Shown piece after piece: positions 42,642 to 52,011 of a DNA stretch of 64,000 nt; positions within the stretch are counted from its first letter, which is position 1; each line of letters starts with the position of its first letter. Location of the stretch: the NCBI GenBank assembly GCA_011959105.1, contig BLLU01000249.1, positions 1 to 64,000 of the forward strand, given 5' to 3'. A program made the position numbers and the translations under genes. Source of the stretch: Lachnospiraceae bacterium. Lineage in GTDB: Bacteria > Bacillota > Clostridia > Lachnospirales > Lachnospiraceae. The notes below the pieces were generated by a model. The model saw only the letters and a list, made by a program, of their open reading frames with translations. It was not told the origin of the DNA and searched no databases.

Positions 42642-43754
42642 ATGGGAAGCATGAAAAAAAGAATGGGACGCTGGCTGGCGCTGGTCTGTCTGACAGGCAC
42701 GGCGCTGGGGCTGCCCGGCTGCGGCCAGGTCCAGGAGGATGAACATAATGTGATCGTAGTGGAGCAGGAGGCGGAGCCGGTGGTCTACGACATGGCGGTG
42801 GCCGCCCTGGGAGATGTGCAGAAAACCCAGCGGATTAAATGTACCTACCAGCAGTTGAATGACGAGAGTCTGAGCTTCGGAATCAGCGGGATATCCGTTG
42901 AGAAGGTCTATGTGCAGGAGGGGGATACGGTGGAAAAAGGACAGATTCTGGCGGAACTCTCCAGCGGCAGCATGCAGGAGGATATCGCCAGGCTGGAGTA
43001 TCAGATCGCCAGGAACCAACTGCAGATGGACTACAGCCAGATCAATGAGGATTATGAGATATCCACCCTGTGGCTGAACTTTTTGTACCAGAGCGGCCAG
43101 TCCCAGGCAGACCGGGAGCGTCTGGATGACGGTGTAGCCCAGGTACAGCAGAATTATGACTATGCCAGGGAGGATTACCAGGACGCCATGCATCTGGACC
43201 GGCGGCAGCTGCAGCAGTTACAGCAGGAGGCGTCCTCCAGCCGCCTGGTGGCGGGAATGTCCGGTACGGTGTCCCATATCAAGGACAGACTGGAGGGTTC
43301 CACCTCCGTGCGGGGTGAGGCGGTTATTACCATCATTGACGGCTCAGAGTGCCTGTTTGTGACCCAGGTTCCGGAGTACGCGTCCTGCTTCCGGGAGGGC
43401 GAGGGCGTTTATATGGAGATTAACTCGGGTTCCGGCGCAGGAAAATATACATTGCTGCCTTATGAAATGGACCAGTGGGGGGAGCAGCAGATGTTTTCCC
43501 TGGCGGAGGGAGAGGAAAGTGCCACCATAGAGGTGGGGACGCTGGGGGCCATCGTGGCGGTGGTGGAACAGCGCAGCCAGGTACTCTGCGTGCCTGCCCA
43601 GGCGGTGCACAGTGCTGACGGCAGGGACTATGTCTATGTACTGGGGGAGGATCAGATGCGCGAGGTAAAATGGATTGAGACCGGGCTATACGGCGACAGC
43701 ACCGTGGAAGTGCTGTCCGGACTGACAGAGGGAGAGAGGGTCATACTGCGATGA
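42642..43754 (+). CDS. HlyD/MacA-like membrane-fusion lipoprotein
   Basis: A 370-residue adaptor subunit. A signal peptide ends in the lipobox LPGC. It then has a lipoyl-like barrel (SGISVEKVYVQEGDTVEKGQ), an alpha-helical hairpin with coiled-coil character (about 110-200, RLEYQIARNQLQMDY and DRRQLQQLQQEASS), the second lipoyl half (SRLVAGMSGTVSHIK) and a beta-barrel with the typical AVVEQRSQVLCVPAQAVH and VLSGLTEGERVIL. These adaptors link an FtsX-type permease to the outside in MacAB-like systems. Its stop overlaps the next adaptor's start (ATGA). Substrate unknown. Confidence 0.85.
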   Translation: MGSMKKRMGRWLALVCLTGTALGLPGCGQVQEDEHNVIVVEQEAEPVVYDMAVAALGDVQKTQRIKCTYQQLNDESLSFGISGISVEKVYVQEGDTVEKGQILAELSSGSMQEDIARLEYQIARNQLQMDYSQINEDYEISTLWLNFLYQSGQSQADRERLDDGVAQVQQNYDYAREDYQDAMHLDRRQLQQLQQEASSSRLVAGMSGTVSHIKDRLEGSTSVRGEAVITIIDGSECLFVTQVPEYASCFREGEGVYMEINSGSGAGKYTLLPYEMDQWGEQQMFSLAEGEESATIEVGTLGAIVAVVEQRSQVLCVPAQAVHSADGRDYVYVLGEDQMREVKWIETGLYGDSTVEVLSGLTEGERVILR

Positions 43755-45958
43755 GGGGAAGAAGCATTTTGGGACTGATCTTGGCATTTTCCCTGACGGC
43801 ATCCCTGTGGGGATGCGGGGAGGCACCCCGGCAGGAGACCACCGCAGGAGAGGTGGCGCTGTTGGAGCCGGTGGGACTGACCAGCAGCGGGGAGGCGGCG
43901 GCGCGGCGTAATCTGTATGACGCCAGCATCTATTCTGCCACTGTGGTACCCTATGTGGAGGAGTATGCATTTGAAGAAGACGTGATGCTGGACGGGTTCC
44001 GGGCGTTCCCCGGGGAGGCGGTGGCCGGGGGACAGGTGCTGGCGGCCTCCAACACGGAGGACTTGGATAAGCAGATCGAGGAACAGCAGGAACGCATCGA
44101 GAACATGGAAAAGGAATTTGTGGAGTATGAGCTTCAGATGCAGGAGGATCTGGAAAAGCCCCAGGAAGAAGTAAAGGGGCTCAGAGGAATCGTGGAGGGC
44201 CTGGAGAAAAGAAAGCCTGCGGAATACCTGGATCCACCTTCCCAGAGCGTCAGCGGCTCGGACAGCGGCAGTTCCCCTTCAGAACCGGAGGAAGACGGGA
44301 CGGAAACCGGGCCTGTTACCAATCCGGCCTATTCCGAATGGGAAAAAGAGTATAACCATTGGAACGGGCAGTACCGCATCGCGGACCACCGGGTCAATAC
44401 CATGCTTTTGCAGCTGGAGCAGCGCAGGGCGCTGTACGAACTGGATCACGCTTATGCACTGCAGCAGCTTGCTTTCCTGCAGGAGAAAAAGAGCGATGTG
44501 ACGGTTCGCGCCGGCATGGGAGGACATGTGGTGGCCGTGGCGGAATACGGCTACAGGGAGCGCCTTCAGGGGGAGACCTCCATTGTGGCGGTGGGAGACC
44601 TGGAGCAGAAGCTTCTGAAGAGCGACTATATCAACCGAAAGACGGCTTCTTCGGCAGAAGAACTTTACGCAGTGATAGACGGTATGCGCTACGAAGTGGA
44701 GTATGTTCCCATGGAGAGCGAGGAATACACCCGGCTTTCGACCCAGGGGGAGGAAGTCTATTCCACCCTGTATCTGCAGGGGGATCTGACCAATGTAAAT
44801 GTGGGTGATTATGCCGCCATCGTGGTGGTGAACCGGAAGCAGGAGCAGGCCCTGTCCGTACCCGCAGAAGCCATACATAAAGACGACACGGGCAGCTATG
44901 TGTATGTGGTGAACGGAGACGAGAATATATATACCCCGGTCCGCGTCGGTATGAGCGACGGCGTATATACGGAAATCCTGTCCGGTATCGGAGAGGGTGA
45001 TGTGGTGCGGCTGGATCAGGGGCGGCAGTACAGCGACAAGCGTGTGACGGTGGAGAGGGGGAGTTTTTACAGCGGTTTCTCGGGCAGCGGTATGATGTAT
45101 TATCCTTCCAGCGCCATGGTGACCAATCCCATCACCCATGGAACCGTGTATTTCCAGGAGTTTCAGACATCCATGTACCAACATGTGGAAAAAGGGGACG
45201 TGATTGCCACGGTGCGGGTGGCAGCGGATGAGATCGGCCTGGAAAGGCTGCTGCTGCAGGTGCAGAGACAGCAGGAGCGGGTACAGGACCTGATAGAGCA
45301 GGGGGAGGAGATCAATAAGAAGGCCATTGAGAGCCGCCTGAAAACCATAGCCGAACTGCAGGAACAGATCGCGGAACTCTCTGAGGACTATCAGACAGCC
45401 TCCGTCAGAGCCAGCCAGAGCGGCATCGTGATCTGGATGGAGGATCTGGATTCCGAGGACATTCTGCAGCCTGGAGCCGGCCTGATCCAGATCGCGGATG
45501 AGAATACCTGCTACGTGGTGCTGGAGGATAAGAGCCATGTACTGTCTTACGGCAATCAGGTGAAAGTGACTTACCATAACAGGGAAGAGCAGGAACGGGA
45601 GACTATGGGCCTGGTGGCCAATGTGAACCGGCTGGCAGTGAGCAAGTCCCTGCAGTCGGAGTTTGCCTATATCCTGCTGCCGCCGGAAGTGATCGGCGAC
45701 ATGTCCCTGGGCACGGCCGGGTGGGGCGGCTGGTGGAATATGACCAGATATGGCGTGGAGACCAAACTGCGGGAGATGGATCATGTGCTGGTGGTACCCA
45801 GAAGCGCCGTGCGGGAAATCAACGGGCGCCCCTACGTGAATGTGGTGGAGGCGGACGGCAGTATTGTGCGCCGGAGTTTTATCGCGGGTGGCTATGATAA
45901 AAGCAATTATTGGGTGGTAGAGGGACTGACGGAAGGAATGGAACTATGCTTAGAGTAA
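43751..45958 (+). CDS. double-length membrane-fusion lipoprotein (tandem adaptor)
   Basis: A 735-residue lipoprotein (lipobox LWGC) that looks like two adaptor units in one chain. The first unit ends near residue 435 in ALSVPAEAIHKDDTGSYVYVV then EILSGIGEGDVVRLD. The second unit ends with DHVLVVPRSAVREINGRPYV then WVVEGLTEGMELCLE. Each has its own helical hairpin (about 95-250, with a Ser/Pro/Glu-rich insertion, and about 495-560). Normal adaptors are about half this length. It overlaps the preceding and following genes, so all are translated together. The architecture is an observation; how the two halves pack onto one permease is unknown. Confidence 0.8.
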   Translation: MRGRSILGLILAFSLTASLWGCGEAPRQETTAGEVALLEPVGLTSSGEAAARRNLYDASIYSATVVPYVEEYAFEEDVMLDGFRAFPGEAVAGGQVLAASNTEDLDKQIEEQQERIENMEKEFVEYELQMQEDLEKPQEEVKGLRGIVEGLEKRKPAEYLDPPSQSVSGSDSGSSPSEPEEDGTETGPVTNPAYSEWEKEYNHWNGQYRIADHRVNTMLLQLEQRRALYELDHAYALQQLAFLQEKKSDVTVRAGMGGHVVAVAEYGYRERLQGETSIVAVGDLEQKLLKSDYINRKTASSAEELYAVIDGMRYEVEYVPMESEEYTRLSTQGEEVYSTLYLQGDLTNVNVGDYAAIVVVNRKQEQALSVPAEAIHKDDTGSYVYVVNGDENIYTPVRVGMSDGVYTEILSGIGEGDVVRLDQGRQYSDKRVTVERGSFYSGFSGSGMMYYPSSAMVTNPITHGTVYFQEFQTSMYQHVEKGDVIATVRVAADEIGLERLLLQVQRQQERVQDLIEQGEEINKKAIESRLKTIAELQEQIAELSEDYQTASVRASQSGIVIWMEDLDSEDILQPGAGLIQIADENTCYVVLEDKSHVLSYGNQVKVTYHNREEQERETMGLVANVNRLAVSKSLQSEFAYILLPPEVIGDMSLGTAGWGGWWNMTRYGVETKLREMDHVLVVPRSAVREINGRPYVNVVEADGSIVRRSFIAGGYDKSNYWVVEGLTEGMELCLE

Positions 45959-48753
45959 TGTTGCAAAAACTTTGGCATAAAAAATGGATGGTACTGTGCA
46001 TGCTTCTGGGGAGCCTCTTACTGATCGCCACGGTGATCAGCTTTCCCCTGTATCGGACGGCGGCGTTCGACCGGATGCTGCAGGATGAACTGGAAGCATA
46101 TATGACAGCCCAGGGCGCATGGCCCACCATGAATGAGATAACGCTGATCTCCAAGAAGGACAATGGCGGCAAGACCATCGGCAAGGTAGAGAAGCTGATG
46201 GAGGAAATCTATGGGGAACTGGGAGTGCGGGAAAAGGAGACCATCTACTATTACAGCCTGGCCAAGGCAGATTTGTACTCCCTGATGAACCGCTCCGACA
46301 GCAAGGCCATCTCCCTGCGTCTCAGTTCCCTGTCGGGACTGCCTCAGCACACAAAGCTGCTGGCAGGGGAGATGTACTCCGAGGACGGTCTGGACGAAGA
46401 GGGTAATATTGAGGTGGTGATCAGTCAGGCCTGCATGGTGGACGCGGGGCTGCTGGTGGGGGAGACTCTGGAGTATGACGCCCTGAAGGGACCGGACGGC
46501 AAGAAACTGCGTCTGAAGGTCACGGGTGTTTACGAGGAGGCCGGAGTGGGTGATTTCTACTGGCAGAATACCCCGGAGCAGATGAACGCGGTCTGCTTCA
46601 TGGAAGAGCAGTTGTTCCATGATATGTTTACCGGGGACAACGCAGGGAAATACACCATTACCTGCACCTATTATGCCATGTTTGAGTATGGGGATCTGAA
46701 GGCGGCGGATGTGGGGCGCATTCGGGAATACACCGATTATCTGACCCAGGATAGTCCCTACAAGAGTACATTGAAGGATCCTGCGTACCGGGAGGTTTTG
46801 GACGGCTTTGAGAAAAAGCAGAGCCGGATTGAGGCCACGCTGTTTATTCTACAGGTGCCGGTGCTGATCCTGCTGGCTGCCTTCCTGTTCATGATTTCCG
46901 CCCAGATGTATGACATGGAGAGGAATGAGATCTCCGTGATCAAGAGCCGGGGCAGTTCCAGCGGTCAGATATTCCGCCTGTACCTGTATCAGAGCCTGTT
47001 CCTGACCCTGTTGGGAGCCCTGGGGGGCATCCCTCTGGGCACCGTGTTCTGTCGGATCCTGGGATCGGCCCGGAATTTTCTGGAGTTCTCGGTCAGGGGG
47101 CAGATGGATATTGTCTGGAACGGGGATGTGCTGTATTATGGTATTGCGGCCATGGCGGCCTGCGTGCTGATCATGACCCTGCCGGCTCTGAAACACAGTC
47201 GGCTGACCATTGTGAAGCTGAAGCAGCAGAAGGCCATGAGGAAGCGTTCCTGGTGGGAAAAGTGCTTCCTGGACCTGATTTGTCTGGCGGTGGCTCTGTA
47301 CGGCTATTACAGTTTTTCCCGCAATCGGGGCACATTGGTGGAAAACGTGCTGATGGGGGAGGCGTTGGATCCCCTGCTGTATATCAGTTCCTCCCTGTTC
47401 ATCGTGGGAATGGGTCTGCTCTTTTTACGTCTGCAGCCGCTGCTGGTACAGGGAATCTACGCTCTGGGACGCCGGTTCTGGCGGCCGGCCAGCTATGCCT
47501 CTTTCCTGGAGATCATCAAGAGCGGCCGCAAGCAGCAGTTCATCATGCTGTTTATGATCCTCACCGTTTCTCTGGGGATGTTCCATGCCACGGTGGCCCG
47601 GACCATCCTGCAAAATGCCTGGAAGAATGTGGAGTATCTGGACGGCGCGGATGTGGTGGTCCGGGAGGTGTGGAACACCAATGCCTCTGCCGGCGGGGAG
47701 GTTATGGGGGAATTGCGGTACTATGAGCCGGACTACAGCAAATATGCCGCTCTGGATTCGGCCCGCAGCTATACCAGAGTGATACGGGACGAGCAGGCCT
47801 ATGTGCCGGTCCAGGGATCGGAGCGCCAGCAGGTCACACTGCTGGGGATCCATACCCGGGAGTTCGGGGAAAATACCTGGCTGGACCGGGAACTGCTGGG
47901 CAGACATTATTATGAATTGCTGAACGAACTGGCGGTGGAGCCCACCGGCGTGCTGGTTTCCCGGAACTTTCAGACCCAGCAGGGATACAAAGAGGGGGAT
48001 ACCATACGATATTACAGCAACACCAAGAAGGAAATCCGGGGCAGGATTGTGGATTTTGTAGATTACTGGCCGGGCTATGAACCTGTTACGGTGAGCCTGA
48101 ACGCGGAGGGCGGAGTCAGTACCCGGGAGAATTTTCTGGTGATTGCCAACTATGCCACCCTGCAGAAATCCCTGGGCACCGTGCCTTACGAGGTTTGGAT
48201 TACCCTGAAAGAGGGACGGGACTCGGAGGGTCTGTATCAATGGGTACAGGACAATGATGTGCATGTGGTCAGATATGTGGACAGGGAAGCGGATCTGGAG
48301 AATGTGGTCACAGACCCGCTGATGCAGGGAACCAATGGTATATTGACCATGGGCTTTATCGTCACCCTCATCCTGTGCGCGGTGGGATACCTGATCTATT
48401 GGGTCATGTCCATACGGTCCAGAGAGATGATGTTCGGCGTGCTGCGGGCCTGCGGCATGCACAAGGGGGAGATGTTCTATATGCTGATCAACGAGCAGAT
48501 TTTTTCCGGTGTGTTTGCCATACTGGGGGGCGTGGGCATCGGGCATCTGTCTTCCCGGATGTTTGTGCCCATGCTGCAGACGGCCTATGCGGCCAGCAAC
48601 CAGGTGCTGCCCATGGAACTGATCACCCGGCAGTCGGATATGCTGCGCCTCTACGGCGTGGTGGCCGGAGTGATGGCGCTGTGCCTGGTGGTGCTGATCA
48701 TTATTGTGTTCCGGCTGAACGTGGCCAAGGCGCTGAAACTTGGGGAGGAGTAA
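45946..48753 (+). CDS. large FtsX-type ABC permease (MacB membrane part without ATPase)
   Basis: A 935-residue permease with the FtsX/MacB topology, apparently duplicated. The first helix is near residues 17-37 (MVLCMLLGSLLLIATVISF), followed by an extracytoplasmic domain and three helices (about 305-425), whose cytoplasmic loop is EISVIKSRGSSSGQIF. Two or three further helices and a second extracytoplasmic domain follow, and a final three-helix set (about 795-930) with REMMFGVLRACGMHKGEM. The ATG at 45946 follows AAGGAATGG; the gene overlaps the adaptor gene by 13 bases. Two separate ATPase genes follow. Such permeases export peptides or lipoproteins or act as mechanotransducers; the cargo here is unknown. 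Confidence 0.87.
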   Translation: MLRVMLQKLWHKKWMVLCMLLGSLLLIATVISFPLYRTAAFDRMLQDELEAYMTAQGAWPTMNEITLISKKDNGGKTIGKVEKLMEEIYGELGVREKETIYYYSLAKADLYSLMNRSDSKAISLRLSSLSGLPQHTKLLAGEMYSEDGLDEEGNIEVVISQACMVDAGLLVGETLEYDALKGPDGKKLRLKVTGVYEEAGVGDFYWQNTPEQMNAVCFMEEQLFHDMFTGDNAGKYTITCTYYAMFEYGDLKAADVGRIREYTDYLTQDSPYKSTLKDPAYREVLDGFEKKQSRIEATLFILQVPVLILLAAFLFMISAQMYDMERNEISVIKSRGSSSGQIFRLYLYQSLFLTLLGALGGIPLGTVFCRILGSARNFLEFSVRGQMDIVWNGDVLYYGIAAMAACVLIMTLPALKHSRLTIVKLKQQKAMRKRSWWEKCFLDLICLAVALYGYYSFSRNRGTLVENVLMGEALDPLLYISSSLFIVGMGLLFLRLQPLLVQGIYALGRRFWRPASYASFLEIIKSGRKQQFIMLFMILTVSLGMFHATVARTILQNAWKNVEYLDGADVVVREVWNTNASAGGEVMGELRYYEPDYSKYAALDSARSYTRVIRDEQAYVPVQGSERQQVTLLGIHTREFGENTWLDRELLGRHYYELLNELAVEPTGVLVSRNFQTQQGYKEGDTIRYYSNTKKEIRGRIVDFVDYWPGYEPVTVSLNAEGGVSTRENFLVIANYATLQKSLGTVPYEVWITLKEGRDSEGLYQWVQDNDVHVVRYVDREADLENVVTDPLMQGTNGILTMGFIVTLILCAVGYLIYWVMSIRSREMMFGVLRACGMHKGEMFYMLINEQIFSGVFAILGGVGIGHLSSRMFVPMLQTAYAASNQVLPMELITRQSDMLRLYGVVAGVMALCLVVLIIIVFRLNVAKALKLGEE

Positions 48754-48759
48754 AAGAAG

Positions 48760-49497
48760 ATGGGAGCAGAGCGTATGCAAGCGGATAAAAAAGAGGAATC
48801 CCGGGAGGCGGCCATCGTGATCAGCCATGTGAACCGGGTGTTCCCGGTGGCGGGAGGCGAGTTTCAGGCACTGACGGATATCTGCGCGGAGGTCCCCAGC
48901 GGCGTGCTGACCATATTGAAGGGGCGTTCCGGCTCCGGCAAGACCACGCTTCTTAATATAGTGGGGGCGCTGGACCTGCCCACCTCGGGCAGCGTGTTGA
49001 TCGGAGGCCGGGATGTGTGCAGACTGTCCGACCGGGCCAGGGAGAATCTTCGCCGGACCCAGGTGGGGTTCGTGTTCCAGTCCGTGTCCCTGATCCCCAC
49101 CATGAACGCGTTCCAGAACGTGGAATTTTCCCTGCGTCTTGCGGGGGTGAAAAAAGGCCGCAGGGAGCGGGTGGAGGAGTGCCTGAAGATGGTGGGGCTG
49201 GGCAACAGGATGCAGCATATGCCGGCGGAGATGTCCGGCGGCGAGCAGCAGAGAGTGGCCATCGCCAGGGCCATCGCTCACAGGCCCCGGATCATTCTGG
49301 CGGATGAACCCACTGCGGAACTGGACAGCGCCATGGCGGCGGAGGTGGCCCGGCTGTTCCAGGAGATGACCCGCAGAGAACATGTCACCATTGTTATGAC
49401 CACCCACGACACGGGGTTGATGGACGCGGGCGATATGGTGATCGAACTGGAGAACGGACGGCAGGTGCGGGCGGAGGAAGAATCCGCTGAACTTTGA
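48760..49497 (+). CDS. MacB/LolD-type ABC ATPase, first copy
   Basis: A 245-residue ATPase with Walker A GRSGSGKTT, Q-loop VFQSVSLIPTMN, signature MSGGEQQRVAIARA, Walker B IILADEPTAELD and H-loop MTTHD. The VEFSLRLAGVKK stretch is typical of the LolD/MacB group that powers FtsX-type permeases. GGGGAGGAG precedes the ATG. It directly follows the permease gene. Confidence 0.92.
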   Translation: MGAERMQADKKEESREAAIVISHVNRVFPVAGGEFQALTDICAEVPSGVLTILKGRSGSGKTTLLNIVGALDLPTSGSVLIGGRDVCRLSDRARENLRRTQVGFVFQSVSLIPTMNAFQNVEFSLRLAGVKKGRRERVEECLKMVGLGNRMQHMPAEMSGGEQQRVAIARAIAHRPRIILADEPTAELDSAMAAEVARLFQEMTRREHVTIVMTTHDTGLMDAGDMVIELENGRQVRAEEESAEL

Positions 49498-49519
49498 TGA
49501 GATATAAGGACGTTAAAAT

Positions 49520-50410
49520 ATGGCTGAAGTGATGATACAGGCGGACGGCCTGGTGAAGATCTACAAGACGAAACAGACGGAAGTGCTGGCGCTGCAGGGG
49601 CTGGATTTGACCGTAGAGGAGGGGGAATTGACTGCTCTGATCGGAAACAGCGGCAGCGGCAAGTCCACTTTCCTGAATATGATCGGAGGCCTGGACAGAC
49701 CCAGTGCCGGTTCCCTGGTGGTGGGAGGCAAGAACCTGTTCACCATGACGGAGCGGGAACTGGTGGTCTACAAGCGGGACACGGTGGGATTTGTCTGGCA
49801 GAACAATGCCAGGAATCTCCTTCCCTATCTGTCGGCCCTGGAGAATGTGATGCTGCCCATGTATCTGGCGGATGTACACAAGAAGAAGGCCAGGGCGTTG
49901 GAACTGCTGGAACTGGTGGGGATGTCCGCCAAAAAGCACAGCCGGCTGAACATGCTCTCGGGCGGTGAGCAGCAGCGCATCGCCATTGCCATCGCCCTGG
50001 CCAATTCACCCAAACTCCTTCTGGCGGACGAACCCACCGGCAGTGTGGATCCCCGCACGGCCAACTATATATTTGACGTGTTTACGGAGTTGAACCGTCA
50101 GGGACAGACCATACTCATTGTCACCCACGATGTGGCGCTGTCCAAAAAGGTGAAGCGGGTGGTGGCGATCCGGGACGGGAAAATCAGCAGCGAGCGCATT
50201 CTGAAAGAAAAATATGCCGACCGCATCAAGGAGGCGGCGATCGACTGGCGCAATGAGGATACCCAGGAGGAGTACGCCATCGTGGATAAGGCAGGCAGAG
50301 TGCAGATTCCCAGGGATATTCTTTCTTCCATGAATCTGCAGGACAACAAAGTAAAACTGGAACTTTCGGAGGGCAAAGTCATCATCAGCGGCCCTCCGGC
50401 GGAACTCTAA
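49520..50410 (+). CDS. MacB/LolD-type ABC ATPase fused to an AbrB-like domain
   Basis: A 296-residue ATPase. The first 225 residues are a complete LolD-type ATPase ([39 protein letters not shown]). The last 47 residues, from about 250, read like a SpoVT/AbrB swapped-hairpin domain: [19 protein letters not shown] followed by [15 protein letters not shown], matching the 'vD..GRi.IP..lr..l.i..gd.v.i' pattern of AbrB. Stand-alone AbrB domains bind DNA. Here the domain may dimerise the ATPase or bind nucleic acid. It probably forms a heterodimer with the first ATPase. Confidence 0.88.
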   Translation: MAEVMIQADGLVKIYKTKQTEVLALQGLDLTVEEGELTALIGNSGSGKSTFLNMIGGLDRPSAGSLVVGGKNLFTMTERELVVYKRDTVGFVWQNNARNLLPYLSALENVMLPMYLADVHKKKARALELLELVGMSAKKHSRLNMLSGGEQQRIAIAIALANSPKLLLADEPTGSVDPRTANYIFDVFTELNRQGQTILIVTHDVALSKKVKRVVAIRDGKISSERILKEKYADRIKEAAIDWRNEDTQEEYAIVDKAGRVQIPRDILSSMNLQDNKVKLELSEGKVIISGPPAEL

Positions 50411-50480
50411 GGCGGCATATTCCCGAAAAGCGCTCCGCTCTGTGCAGGGAGTATGTGAAATTTTAATCGGAGGGATTTTT

Positions 50481-52011
50481 ATGAACAGACCGGCACCCAT
50501 CATCAAAATGGACTACCCCGACCCGGATGTCATAAGGGTGGAGGATACCTATTATATGATCAGCGCCACCCTGCACTTCATGCCGGGCGGGGTGATTCTG
50601 CGTTCCTATGATCTGAGAAACTGGGAGATTGCCGGCTATGTCTACGACACCCTGGAGGAAACACCCCAGGAAAGGATGGAAGGGGAGAGCAGCATCTACG
50701 GAAAGGGGATGTGGGCCGGCTGCCTGCGCTATCATGAAGGCCGTTTTTACGTGCTGCTGGGCATTCCGGGAAGAAGCAGCTACCTGTATACGGCTTCCGA
50801 GATCGGAGGCCCCTGGAGCCGAAAAAAGCTGGAGAGCCCTCAGGGCTATCTTCATGACCCTTCCCTGCTTTTTGATGACGACGGCCGGGTCTATATCGCC
50901 TATGGGCAGTCCGAGATCCGGCTGACGGAGTGGGAGCCCGATTTTTCCGGCCCCAGGGAAGGAGGACTGGATCGGCTGATCGCGAAAGAGCGGGAGCAGG
51001 TCTATCTGGGACATGAAGGTTCTCATCTGTATAAAATCAACGGAAAATATTATCTGTTTACCATCCACTGGCCCAATCAGGAAGGACGGAACCGGCGCAC
51101 CCAGGTATGCTTTACGGCGGATTCCCTGGAGGGAGAATTTGTAGAACATGAGGTATTGAGCGATGATATGGGCTTCCGCAACCAGGGAGTGGCCCAGGGC
51201 GGCGTGGTGGACACCCCGGAGGGGAGATGGTATGCCATGCTGTTTCAGGATCACGGCGCCGTGGGCCGCATGCCCGTGCTGGTGCCTGTGACCTGGCAGG
51301 ACGGCCTGCCCATGTTTGGCCGTGAGGGCAAAGTACCTCCTGTGACGCCGGCCAGAGGAACCAGGCCTGATTACCGATATGAACCCCTTTATACATCGGA
51401 CAGCTTTCCCTGTCTGCGGGATTGGCAGGGAAAATATGAACTGAAGAAACAATGGCAGTGGAATCATGAGCCGGATCCCAGGCTTTGGGGAATTCGGGAG
51501 GGCGGTGGTCTATGGATCCGCACGGATAAGATCTGCAGCAATGTACTGCAGGCAAAGAACACGCTGACCCAGCGGATGCTTTATCCCCATTGCAGAGGCG
51601 AGGTGACGGTAGATGCTTCCGGCCTGCGGGAGGGGGACTGCGCCGGACTGTGCGCCCTGCAGGGCTGCTACGGTATGATCGGCGTCACCAGAACCCTGAG
51701 CAGTTATTATCTGGTGGTGATTGCCAGGAAACTGCTGGGCGGCCCAGGATTATATGCCGGGTAAGATTATGGATCGGATTGCCCTGCCCGGACCGGTGGT
51801 CCGCGTCAGGATATCGGTGAATTTCACAGATATGATGGATACTGCGGAATTTGCCTGGAAGAATGGCAAACGCTGGGAGGCAGTGGGAGAGAGGCATAAG
51901 CTGTATTTCCGACTGGATCATTTCACGGGCTGCCGCTTTGGCCTGGCCATGTATGCCACCCAGGAAACCGGAGGGGAGGCCGTATTTACGGATTTTGTCT
52001 ATCATGAGTAA
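50481..52011 (+). pseudogene. GH43 beta-xylosidase-type gene with a frameshift near the 3' end
   Basis: The first 428 codons encode a normal GH43 with C-terminal beta-sandwich: base Asp in DYPDPDVIRVEDTYY, DPSLLFDDDGRVYIAYG, and the general acid in LGHEGSHLYKINGKYY. At about 51743-51745 a run of three C appears one base too long, so the frame runs into a TAA at 51762-51764. Removing one C restores a continuous frame (LLGGQDYMPGKIMDRIALPG onward) to a stop at 52009-52011, giving about 510 residues with the usual final sandwich strand (FTDFVYHE). GGAGG precedes the ATG at 50481. It may be a true frameshift mutation or a sequencing error. The stop overlaps the convergent AraC gene by ten bases. 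Confidence 0.8.

Noticed and set aside
51721..52011. Separate small gene after the GH43 gene
   Set aside because: It continues the GH43 C-terminal sandwich in the +1 frame and has no ribosome binding site, so a frameshift is the simpler reading.
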